In this document: one piece after another, positions 8,165 to 16,146 of the stretch
Numbering within the stretch: position 1 is the stretch's first letter
Layout of the letters: the number at the start of each line of letters is the position of its first letter
Notes under the pieces: model-generated
The model's database searches: none
What the model was told of the DNA's origin: nothing
What the model saw: the letters and a program-made list of their open reading frames with translations, nothing else
DNA from: CAYPAV01 sp964408805
GTDB taxonomy: Bacteria; Pseudomonadota; Alphaproteobacteria; UBA8366
Direction: 5' to 3'
Assembly (NCBI GenBank): GCA_964408805.1
Contig: CAYPAV010000031.1
Coordinates: 1-37,593 of the forward strand
Length of the DNA: 37,593 nucleotides
Program-made: the position numbers and the translations under genes

Positions 8165-8461
8165 CTATTGGTCGCGGCGAAACCGCTCGCGCGCCTGTTT
8201 AATCGCCTGCTTCAGTTCGTCCAAGCCGGTATCGATCCCGTCGCATAAGTGCCGCCATCCGTGCTCGGTTGCGTCCTCCAGCTCCTTCAAGAGTCCGTCG
8301 ATAAGGCGGTGTTTATCTTTCAGGTCGCGGAGCGCGGCCTCGTGCGACTCCAACGAAACCGATTCCGTGGATTGCAGATGACGTTCGTGGTGTTCCAGCG
8401 AATCGTACAGCGTTGCGATATGCGCGTTCACCTGCTCCTGATAAGCGTCTTTGGTCGGCAT
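8165..8461 (-). CDS. Small coiled-coil protein of unknown function
   Basis: 98 aa, start fixed by AGGAG 6 bases upstream. The protein is highly charged, has no transmembrane segment or signal peptide, and shows heptad-like helices over most of its length (LESHEAALRDLKDKHRLIDG and ELKQAIKQARERF). I do not recognise a named family. It looks like a soluble helical-hairpin or oligomerising protein. It is divergent from the sulfatase gene (261-base gap) and separated from the CMD-like gene by 140 bases with a GC-rich hairpin, so it is probably its own unit. Confidence 0.75.
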   Translation of the reverse strand: MPTKDAYQEQVNAHIATLYDSLEHHERHLQSTESVSLESHEAALRDLKDKHRLIDGLLKELEDATEHGWRHLCDGIDTGLDELKQAIKQARERFRRDQ

Positions 8462-8722
8462 TGCCCGCTCCTGACCCTTCTCGATTTTTGTGGCCGGCGT
8501 TCATGCCTCCCGATGTCCTTGAAGCGTGCCGTTGAGAAGGAATGCAGCCGCTCCGTCGCGCGGGAGGCATCGATCCACAACGTATTGGTAGGGTCGCGCG
8601 CCGTCGGCGGATTCGCATTGATGGATATCAATTCGGGAATTGGAGGAATGCGGCCAGACGGACTAGGCTCGCCATGGCGGCGGCCGACAATCGCCTCGCG
8701 GCAGGTATATACGGAGAACGAA

Positions 8723-10171
8723 ATGGACGCGAAGAACCTTATCGTCATGATGACCGACGGGCACGATCCGCGCTATCTCGGCGCCGCGGGAAATACCCTG
8801 ATCCAGACCCCGGCGCTCGACCGCCTAGCTGCCGCCGGGACCCGTTTCGCCAACGCCTATACGCCGTGCCCCATTTGCATACCGGCGCGTGCCGGCTTCG
8901 CGACCGGCCGGCACGTCCACGAGACCAAATGCTGGGACAATGCCCAAGCCTATGACGGCAGCATTCCCGGCTGGGCCCAATACCTGCAGCAGGCCGGACG
9001 GCCGGTCGAGGCGATCGGCAAGATGCACTATCGCCGGGCGGAGGATCCACTCGGTTTCGACCGGCAGCACGAGCCGATGCACATCGTCGACGGAATCGGC
9101 ATGGTCTGGGGGGCCATCCGCGACCCCTTCCCCCCGCTGGACGAGCCGTTTCGCCTGATCAATGAGGTCGGTGTCGGCGTTTCCAACTACAATCTCTACG
9201 ACCGCCGGGTTGCAAATTTGGCGTCGGAATGGCTGAAGGACCGCGCCAACAGCGATGAGGGGCCCTGGGCCCTCTATATCGGATTCGTCGCCCCGCATCC
9301 GCCTTTCATCGTGCCCCGCGCCTATTTCGATCTCTATCCGCCGGAATCCCTGCCGCCCCTCAAGACCTATACCCAGCCAGGCGGCGGCCATCATCCGTGG
9401 GTGCAGGCGCAGGACGATTTCATCGGCCAGGACAAATTCTTCCGCAACGATGACGAGCGCCGGGCCGGCTTTGCCGCCTATCTCGGGCTGGTCAGCTTCG
9501 TCGACGCCCAGATCGGTTTCGTCCTGGATACGCTGGAACAACTCGGTCTCGATCGCGAGACCCGGGTCCTCTATACGAGCGATCACGGCGACTCGCCGGG
9601 CGCCCGCGGGCTCTGGGGAAAGTTCAATTTCTACGAAGAAGCAACGCGTGTGCCGATGATCCTCTCGGGCCCCGGCGTGCCGACGGGCGAGGTTTGCGAA
9701 ACTCCGGTCAGCCTGATCGACTGCCACGCGACGATCCTGGAGGGCCTCGGCGTCAAACGGTCGCCGGACGATCCCGCGACCGAGAGCCGGTCCCTCTTCG
9801 ATATTGCGGCGGCGCCCGACGATCCCGACCGGATCACGCTAAGCCAGTATCACGCCTTCGGGTCGCCGAGCGGCGGTTACATGCTGCGGAAGGGCCGCTT
9901 CAAGTATCACTACTATGTCGGATACCCGCCGGAGCTCTTCGATCTCGCGTGCGATCCGGAGGAACTCGACGACCTGGCGAAGGACCCGGCACACCTGGAA
10001 AAACTCACCGAGATGGAGGCGCTGCTCCGCGCGATCCTCGATCCGGAGGCCATCGACGAAGAAGCGAAGGCGGCCCAAGCGGTGCTGATCGAGCGCCATG
10101 GCGGCCGGGACAAGGCAAGGAACGCCGGCGCCCCCGGGACCACGCCGGTGCCGGGCTACGGACAGGAATGA
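8723..10171 (+). CDS. Cytosolic formylglycine-type sulfatase (choline-sulfatase-like)
   Basis: 482 aa. The frame is open far upstream but the ATG at 8723 has GGAGA 5-9 bases before it and begins the fold directly (MDAKNLIVMMTDGHD). The sulfatase signature C52-I-P-A-R56 with T61-G62 identifies Cys52 as the residue oxidised to formylglycine. Other expected active-site residues are Asp12 and Asp15 (metal), Lys100/His102 in GKMH, His192 in APHPP, Asp287-His288 (SDHGD) and Lys300. The SDHGD...RGLWGKFNFYE...RVP stretch resembles choline sulfatase (BetC) and related alkyl/aryl sulfatases or phosphonate ester hydrolases. There is no signal peptide, so it acts in the cytosol. It needs a maturase (FGE or anSME), and none with intact active site is in the window. 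It is convergent with the gamma-glutamyltranspeptidase gene 12 bases away. Confidence 0.92.
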   Translation: MDAKNLIVMMTDGHDPRYLGAAGNTLIQTPALDRLAAAGTRFANAYTPCPICIPARAGFATGRHVHETKCWDNAQAYDGSIPGWAQYLQQAGRPVEAIGKMHYRRAEDPLGFDRQHEPMHIVDGIGMVWGAIRDPFPPLDEPFRLINEVGVGVSNYNLYDRRVANLASEWLKDRANSDEGPWALYIGFVAPHPPFIVPRAYFDLYPPESLPPLKTYTQPGGGHHPWVQAQDDFIGQDKFFRNDDERRAGFAAYLGLVSFVDAQIGFVLDTLEQLGLDRETRVLYTSDHGDSPGARGLWGKFNFYEEATRVPMILSGPGVPTGEVCETPVSLIDCHATILEGLGVKRSPDDPATESRSLFDIAAAPDDPDRITLSQYHAFGSPSGGYMLRKGRFKYHYYVGYPPELFDLACDPEELDDLAKDPAHLEKLTEMEALLRAILDPEAIDEEAKAAQAVLIERHGGRDKARNAGAPGTTPVPGYGQE

Positions 10172-10183
10172 CCAGAACTTGCT

Positions 10184-12052
10184 CTAACGTCCGAACGCGT
10201 AGCCTTGGGTATTGCGCGCGGTGGCCGCGGATTTGAGGAGATCGCCGTCGCGGGCGACTACGCACATCCGGCCCTGCGACCAATCCTCGCCGATCGAGAC
10301 GTCGTGGCCGCGCTTGGTCAACTCGGCGACCGCGCCGATGGAGAACCGGCCCTCGACGGTGAGCGACCGGAGTTCCGCCCGCTTCGGATAGAACGAACCC
10401 GGAAAATGCGAGGTGTTGAAGGTCGGCGCGTCCGCGGCCTCCTGCAGGTTTTGACCGTGATGGACGTGGCGCAGAAAGAACTGCAGGGCCCATTGGTCCT
10501 GCCGGTCCGCACCCGGCGTGCCGAAGGCCATATAGGGTTTGCCGCCACGGGTCGCGAAGCCGGGGCTCAGTGTCGTGCGCGGGCGCTTGCCGGGGGCGAT
10601 GCCGCCGGGCGTGTCCGCCTCCAGGGTGAAAATCTGTCCCCGGTTGGAGAGCGCGAAACCGAGTTCCGGAATCGTCGGCGAGCTCCGCAGCCAGCCGCCG
10701 CTCGGCGTGATCGACACCATGTTGCCGAAGCGATCGGCGACGTCGAGATGCACCGTATCGCCGCTTGCGATCGAGGCCTTGGGGTCGGTCGGCGTCTCCA
10801 GCGGCACCGGTGTTCCGTCATCCCCCAGCGCAAACCGCTGCCCGTCTTCGAGACCATAGACGACCGGTCCGCCAAATCCCGGAATTGAGCCGGGCCGAAT
10901 GGCGTCGGACGCGTCCTTGCCGATCAAGGCGCGGCGGGTCTCGTTATAGTCTTCGCCCAGAAGCACATCCATCGGCACGTCGACGAAATCCGGATCGCCG
11001 TAGAATTTCTCCCGGTCCGCGAAGGCGAGCTTGGTCCCTTCGGTCACGTGATGGACGAAGTCGGGCCCGTTCGGGTCCATGGCGTCGAGATCGAACCCGC
11101 GCAATAGGGCCAGTTGCTGCAGGAACACCGGCCCTTGGCTCCAGGAGCCGCATTTGAAAACCGTATAGTCGCCGTAATCGAGCGAGAGCGGCGCCTCGAT
11201 CGTTGCCGACCAGTGCGCCAAATCATCGCCGCGAAGAAATCCCCGGTGGCGCCGCCCCGAGGTGTCGAGAAATTCGTTGTCGCCGCAGAAGCGGTCGACC
11301 GCCTCGGCGACGAAGCCCCGGTAGAAGGTGTCGCGCGCGGCCTCGATCTGTTGGTCGCGTCCGCCGGCCGCCGCTTCCGCTTCCCGCAAAACACGCTCGA
11401 AGGTGTCCGCCAGCACCGGGTTGGAGAACAGCTGGTTCGCCTTGGGAACATTGCCGCCCGGGCAATAGACCGCCGCCGAGCTCGGCCAATGCTCGACGAA
11501 CAAGTCCTTCAGGCTGTCGATCGTCGCCACCACTCTCGCCGCGATCGGATAGCCGTTCCGGGCATGGCCGATGGCGGATTCGAGGACCTCGCGCGGCCGC
11601 ATCGTTCCCCAATCGCGGAGCAAGATCATCAGGGCGTCGAAGGCGCCCGGCACGACCAGCGGCAGCAATCCCGCGCCCGGCACGATATCGAGGCCAAGGT
11701 CGCGGTAAGCTTGGGGAGTCGCTGCGGCGGGTGCCACCCCCTGCCCGCAGATCACCGAGACATCGTCCGTCTTGGCATCGTGAAGAATGATCGGCGCATC
11801 GCCCGCCGGCCCGGCCATGCTGGGCTCGACGACCTGCAGCGTCAACGCGGTGGCGACGGCCGCGTCGAAGGCGTTTCCACCCTTCTCCAGAATCGCCATG
11901 CCGGCCGCGGTGCCCAACCAATGTGTGGCGGCGACCATGCCGAAGGTCCCGCAAAGCTCCGGACGCGTGGTGAAGGGCGGCTGGCCCGGCAGTTTCTGGC
12001 TCGGCGGCGTACCACTGCCCCGGAACAAATGCTCGATCTCTTGCGCATTCAT
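10184..12052 (-). CDS. Gamma-glutamyltranspeptidase family Ntn-hydrolase
   Basis: 622 aa from the ATG at 12052, which has AGGAGG 10 bases upstream; an in-frame ATG 11 codons earlier lies inside the preceding gene and lacks a site. The family autocleaves before a Thr that becomes the nucleophile of the small subunit: Thr433 in SGDTVHLDVADRFGNMVS fits, and the N-terminal subunit has GGNAFDAAVATALTL. There is no signal peptide, unlike periplasmic glutathione-cleaving GGTs, so a cytosolic amidohydrolase or acyl-transferase on a gamma-glutamyl-like or other amide is more likely. Last gene of a tight operon (5-base gap after DUF1028). Confidence 0.92.
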   Translation of the reverse strand: MNAQEIEHLFRGSGTPPSQKLPGQPPFTTRPELCGTFGMVAATHWLGTAAGMAILEKGGNAFDAAVATALTLQVVEPSMAGPAGDAPIILHDAKTDDVSVICGQGVAPAAATPQAYRDLGLDIVPGAGLLPLVVPGAFDALMILLRDWGTMRPREVLESAIGHARNGYPIAARVVATIDSLKDLFVEHWPSSAAVYCPGGNVPKANQLFSNPVLADTFERVLREAEAAAGGRDQQIEAARDTFYRGFVAEAVDRFCGDNEFLDTSGRRHRGFLRGDDLAHWSATIEAPLSLDYGDYTVFKCGSWSQGPVFLQQLALLRGFDLDAMDPNGPDFVHHVTEGTKLAFADREKFYGDPDFVDVPMDVLLGEDYNETRRALIGKDASDAIRPGSIPGFGGPVVYGLEDGQRFALGDDGTPVPLETPTDPKASIASGDTVHLDVADRFGNMVSITPSGGWLRSSPTIPELGFALSNRGQIFTLEADTPGGIAPGKRPRTTLSPGFATRGGKPYMAFGTPGADRQDQWALQFFLRHVHHGQNLQEAADAPTFNTSHFPGSFYPKRAELRSLTVEGRFSIGAVAELTKRGHDVSIGEDWSQGRMCVVARDGDLLKSAATARNTQGYAFGR

Positions 12053-12057
12053 CGCGA

Positions 12058-12765
12058 TTACGCCTCCTGTTGGCTTTCGTGCCAAGCGCTGAACGGTCCG
12101 ATGGTGGGGTCGGCGGCGCGGCGGCGATAATAGGGAATACGGGGAACGTAGAGGTCCAGGAGCCGGCGGAGCTCGGCGATCGGTTCCGGCGACTCGTCGG
12201 CCCGGAGGTCAACGATCGGATAACCGAGATCCTGGCAGACGAGAATGCCGGCCGAATTCTGCCCGCCCTCCTGGCCGCCCGCGTCGCGGCCCGCCTCGAT
12301 GGCCCGCATCAGGCGTTCCTCGAGCGCGGCGTCGGGTGCGGACTCGAAGGCGGCCGCCATGGCGTCAACCACATCCCCCGAAGTGAGGCGGTTGCCCATG
12401 GCGACGAAGCCGTCGCCCAAATGGTGGCCCTTCCAATCGCTGTTGCCCGTGCCCGTGCGGGCGGCTGTGCGGCCTTCGGCGTCGATCACGGCGAGCTGGC
12501 GGGCCTCGATATGCGGGTCGGCGGCAACAAGGGCGTCGAGCACGTCGGCGGCCTCCTGCCCCGCCGCCAGCAAGTCGAGCCCCATGGGCCCAAGGCGGGG
12601 ATCGGTCAGAGCCTGGGTCGCGACGGCGCCAACGCCGTCCCGGACGTAGGGGACGCGCGATCCGACCGCCATCTCGCCCGTTGCCGTGCAGATGCCCAAG
12701 GCGCCCGTGCGCGGACAGCGCCCGGCGATGGTGAAGGTATTGAACTCGATCGAAAAGCCGGCCAT
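12058..12765 (-). CDS. DUF1028 family protein (Ntn-hydrolase-like)
   Basis: 235 aa. The N-terminal FNTFTIAGRCPRTGALGI and the GVGAVATQALTDPRLG stretch are the hallmarks of DUF1028 (PF06267), a family of Ntn-hydrolase-like fold with no firmly established reaction. The start overlaps a GAGGTGG site in the end of the preceding gene; the gaps are 5 bases on both sides, so translation is probably coupled with the 2-hydroxyacid dehydrogenase before it and the GGT-family gene after it. An amide- or lactam-hydrolysing role next to GGT is inferred. Confidence 0.9.
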   Translation of the reverse strand: MAGFSIEFNTFTIAGRCPRTGALGICTATGEMAVGSRVPYVRDGVGAVATQALTDPRLGPMGLDLLAAGQEAADVLDALVAADPHIEARQLAVIDAEGRTAARTGTGNSDWKGHHLGDGFVAMGNRLTSGDVVDAMAAAFESAPDAALEERLMRAIEAGRDAGGQEGGQNSAGILVCQDLGYPIVDLRADESPEPIAELRRLLDLYVPRIPYYRRRAADPTIGPFSAWHESQQEA

Positions 12766-12770
12766 GTCGC

Positions 12771-13745
12771 TTACACCACCTCGTTCAGGAGTGGGCTTTC
12801 ACCCCGTTCCAGATGCTCGATATTCTCGATCAGGATGTCGATGACATTGTCCTCGTAGCCCCGTGTCTCGCCCGCGGTGTGGGGGGTGAGAAGCACGTTG
12901 TCGAGCTCCCAAAGCGCCGAGTCCGGGCCGAGCGGTTCCGGGTCGGTGGTATCGATCCCGGCCCCCGCGATGGCGCCCCGGCGAAGCACATCCACCAGCG
13001 CCGCTTCCTCGACGCAGCCGCCGCGCGCCACATTGATGAGATAGGCATCAGGCTTCATCAGCGCCAAGGCCTCCGCATCGACGATATTGGCGGTCTCCGG
13101 CGTCAGGGGGCAACACAGCATGACGATGTCGGCATCCGGCACATGGGCCAGGAAATCAGCACTTGGGTAGAGAGCGTCGAAGACCGCATCTCCGGATGCG
13201 ACATCCCGCCGGCAGCCCTCGACCCGCATGCCGAAGGCCTTGGCGAGACGGGCCACCTTGGCGCCGATTGCACCGGCACCGAAGATCAACAGGGTCTTGC
13301 CGATGACTTCTTCCTCGCGTTCGGCGATCTCGCCGATCATACCACGCCAGTGGCGTTTTCGCTGATTATCGCGAGCCAGCGGGAGTTGGCGGGTGAGACC
13401 GAGAACCATGGCCAGCGCGTGTTCCGCCACCGCGTTGGAGTTGCAGCCGCTGGCATTGGCGAGCTTGACGCCCTTCGCCCCGATGGCATCGATATCGAAT
13501 TGGTCGTAGCCGGCGCCGCAGACCTGGATGAGTTTCAGCCGCTCCCCGGCGTCGAGCAACTCGTTCCGCCAGAAACCGGTGGCGATAACGATATCGGCCT
13601 CGCCGATTCGGGCCAAGGTATCCTCGGGCGACCAGGTCTGAAAATGTCGGATCCCTGTCTCGCGAACGGCGAAGCGGGGTTCGAATTGGTAGGCGATATG
13701 CGCGAACTGGACGACGAGATCGGATCTTTCGGGAAAGCGGCTCAC
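12771..13745 (-). CDS. D-2-hydroxyacid dehydrogenase family protein
   Basis: 324 aa from GTG at 13745, chosen for AGGAG 7 bases upstream; a TTG 5 codons earlier includes the site itself. NAD-binding GAGAIG (156-161), and the catalytic triad Arg241 (NVARGG), Glu270 (DTTDPEP) and His289 (LTPHTAG) are present. Such enzymes interconvert 2-oxo and D-2-hydroxy acids with NAD(P)H (glyoxylate/hydroxypyruvate reductase, phosphoglycerate dehydrogenase and relatives). First gene of the operon with DUF1028 and GGT; it may handle the carboxylate released by the two amide-directed enzymes. Confidence 0.92.
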   Translation of the reverse strand: MSRFPERSDLVVQFAHIAYQFEPRFAVRETGIRHFQTWSPEDTLARIGEADIVIATGFWRNELLDAGERLKLIQVCGAGYDQFDIDAIGAKGVKLANASGCNSNAVAEHALAMVLGLTRQLPLARDNQRKRHWRGMIGEIAEREEEVIGKTLLIFGAGAIGAKVARLAKAFGMRVEGCRRDVASGDAVFDALYPSADFLAHVPDADIVMLCCPLTPETANIVDAEALALMKPDAYLINVARGGCVEEAALVDVLRRGAIAGAGIDTTDPEPLGPDSALWELDNVLLTPHTAGETRGYEDNVIDILIENIEHLERGESPLLNEVV

Positions 13746-13960
13746 GGGCGGGCTCCTCAAGGGAAAAGGCGCGTCGGTGGTTCACAACAAAGACTAACCG
13801 GCCCGCGCCGAAGGAAAAGCCCTATTCGCCCCCGCCTTACCGCGACACCGCGCATTGATCCGCATCGATCCCAAAACAGATTAAATAGTTACGAATTGTC
13901 GGATATCGGCGTGGGGGTCGCGGGTTTACGGCAACCAAATCAAGAACGAGAGAAAACATC

Positions 13961-14971
13961 ATGGAGTTCGGCCTTCTACAATTTTTCTCCTGGCCCCGGC
14001 GGAACGTGCCGCTGGAGACGGTCTACGAACGCGCGCTCGAGCGCATCGAAATCATGGACAAGACCGGCTACGAGGCAATCTGGCTAGCCGAGCACCATTT
14101 CACCGGCTACAGCGTCTGCCCGTCGGTGCACATGATGGGGATGCATGTGGCGCATCGGACCGAGAACATCCGCATCGGCACCGCGGTCTCGCTGGCCTCG
14201 TTCTATCATCCGCTCCGCTTGGCGGAAGAGGTGGCGATGCTGGACGTGCTTTCGGGCGGCCGAGTCAATTGGGGGGCGGGGCGCGGGTTCGACCCAACCG
14301 AATTCGCGACCTTCGGCGTGCCGTTGCAGGAGAGCAAGGAACGCTTCCACGAGGCGGTGGAGATTGTGCTCGCCGCCTGGCACAACGAGAAACTGACCTG
14401 GAAGAGCAAGAACTGGGAGTTCAACGACGTCGAGGTATTGCCAAAACCGGCCCAGCAGCCGCACCCGCCTGTTTGGATGGCGGCCGGGTCGGATGATTCC
14501 GTGAAATGGGCGGCCGAGGAAGGGCATACGGTGATGCTGGGCCCGCATAACTCGTTCCGCGAAATAGCCAACCGGCGCGACCTCTATTGCGAGACCCTGG
14601 AAGCCAACGGCCATGAAATGGGCGATCGGGTCATTCCGATGACACGGTTCATCGCGGTCGCCGGTTCGGATGACGAGGCGGCCGAGATCGCCCGCCGCGG
14701 CGCCGCCTGGCTTGTCGCGACCTATAAAAACGAATCGAAGGGTGTGCCCAACCCGACCGAGACCATCACCCGCGACGGCACCGTCGTTCAATCGGATGAT
14801 CCGATACAACGCTATCTCGACAATGTCGCGATCTGGGGCACGCCGGAAAAGGTCTATGACATGGTGCAGGAGTTGGAAGAGGAAATGCACCTTCAGCACC
14901 TGATGCTGGCACCGCTCAGCCATTCCTCCTTCATGGAATTTACCGATAAGGTCTTGCCGAAACTTCTCTGA
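13961..14971 (+). CDS. Luciferase-like (LLM class) flavin-dependent monooxygenase (LLM 1)
   Basis: 336 aa TIM-barrel protein of the bacterial luciferase superfamily. Markers: MEFGLLQFFSW at the start, AIWLAEHHF (about 39-47), RIGTAVSLASFYHPLRLAEEVAMLD (about 71-95) and GGRVNWGAGRGF (about 99-110). These enzymes use reduced FMN supplied by a reductase, and no flavin reductase is adjacent. Preceded by a 215-base divergent gap and followed 18 bases later by a second LLM gene, so it probably leads a three-gene operon. The substrate is unknown; the AEHH motif and length fit the alkanal-monooxygenase-like rather than the F420 branch. Confidence 0.9.
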   Translation: MEFGLLQFFSWPRRNVPLETVYERALERIEIMDKTGYEAIWLAEHHFTGYSVCPSVHMMGMHVAHRTENIRIGTAVSLASFYHPLRLAEEVAMLDVLSGGRVNWGAGRGFDPTEFATFGVPLQESKERFHEAVEIVLAAWHNEKLTWKSKNWEFNDVEVLPKPAQQPHPPVWMAAGSDDSVKWAAEEGHTVMLGPHNSFREIANRRDLYCETLEANGHEMGDRVIPMTRFIAVAGSDDEAAEIARRGAAWLVATYKNESKGVPNPTETITRDGTVVQSDDPIQRYLDNVAIWGTPEKVYDMVQELEEEMHLQHLMLAPLSHSSFMEFTDKVLPKLL

Positions 14972-14989
14972 TATTCGGGAGCCTCGATC

Positions 14990-16069
14990 ATGAAATTCGG
15001 CGGCATGGTGGTCTCCAAGATCGACGATTGGGAGATCTTCCGGCATCTCGAGGATCTCGGCTACGACAGCGCCTGGGCCCCGGATTCACAGATGATCTGG
15101 TCCGATTGCTACGCCGTCCTGGCATTGGCCGCCTGGCACACCTCGCGGATCCGACTCGGCACCGGAGTCGCCATCGCCGGCACCCGGTTGGCGCCCGTGA
15201 CCGCGCATTCGATCGCCTCGATCAACAAGATCGCCCCCGGCCGGGTGTTCCTCGGCATCGGCACCGGTCACACGGCGATGCGGGTAATGGGCCAGCAACC
15301 GGTGAAACCGGCGGCGTTCGGCGAATATCTCCGGGTCGTCCGGGGATTGCTGGCGGGGGACGAGGTTGAATTCGAACTCGACGGCACCCGCCAGCCGATC
15401 CGCTTCCTCGACCGCGAGCTCGAATGCATCAATGTCGAAGACCCGGTGCCCATCTACGTGGCGTCGAACGGGCCGCGGGCGCTTGCGGCGACGGGTGCCC
15501 ATGGCGACGGGCGCATCGGGGCCGGAAACGAACCGCCCGATGTCCTCGCCCGGAACCTTCGACGCATTCGCGAAGGGGCCGCGGCGGCCGGCCGCACCCT
15601 GCCGGAAGATTTCCACACCTCGGTGATGACCTATGCCTGCGTGCTGCGGCCGGGCGAGGACCTGTCGAGCGAGCGGGTGATCGAGGAGACGGGCGCCGAG
15701 GTCGTCTCGACCCTTCATTTTTGGTACGAGCTTTTCCTCCAGCGCGGCACCGACGCCTTCATTCTGCCGGAAGCGCGCGGCGTCTGGGAGGACTACAAGC
15801 GCTATGTCTCGGAGGAGATGCCGATCGAGCGCCGCCACCAGATGCTGCATTGGGGACATTGCGCCTTCCTGCCGGACCGCGAGTGCCGCTTCGTGACGCC
15901 CGAGCTGATCCGGGCCTCCGGCGGGCTCGTCGGCGAGGCGGACGAGATCGTCGAGCGGATCAAGGAATTGGAAACAACGGGCTTGAAGGAAGTGGTGCTT
16001 CTGCCGCCCCACGCCGTGGCCCGCGACAACTTCAAGGATTTCGCCGAGCAGGTGATCGCCCGACTCTGA
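14990..16069 (+). CDS. LLM class flavin/F420-dependent oxidoreductase (LLM 2)
   Basis: 359 aa, GGGAG 8 bases before the ATG. The barrel markers are LGYDSAWAPDSQMIW (about 23-37), RIRLGTGVAIAGTRLAPVTA (about 53-72) and GRVFLGIGTGHTAMRVMG (about 84-101), resembling the Mer-type (methylenetetrahydromethanopterin reductase-like) branch. The C-terminal third (about 260-310) carries an extra HWGHCAFLP-type region. Cofactor could be F420 or FMN; nothing in the window makes F420. It is distinct in sequence from LLM 1 and from LLM 3 at 25871, so the two adjacent genes are not a recent duplication. Confidence 0.88.
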   Translation: MKFGGMVVSKIDDWEIFRHLEDLGYDSAWAPDSQMIWSDCYAVLALAAWHTSRIRLGTGVAIAGTRLAPVTAHSIASINKIAPGRVFLGIGTGHTAMRVMGQQPVKPAAFGEYLRVVRGLLAGDEVEFELDGTRQPIRFLDRELECINVEDPVPIYVASNGPRALAATGAHGDGRIGAGNEPPDVLARNLRRIREGAAAAGRTLPEDFHTSVMTYACVLRPGEDLSSERVIEETGAEVVSTLHFWYELFLQRGTDAFILPEARGVWEDYKRYVSEEMPIERRHQMLHWGHCAFLPDRECRFVTPELIRASGGLVGEADEIVERIKELETTGLKEVVLLPPHAVARDNFKDFAEQVIARL

Positions 16070-16146
16070 GGAATTGCCGCGCTTCGCCCCGATGCTATCC
16101 TTAAATGACGGTGCCGCGCCCGGCGCGGACAGCCTGGAGGAATGTC

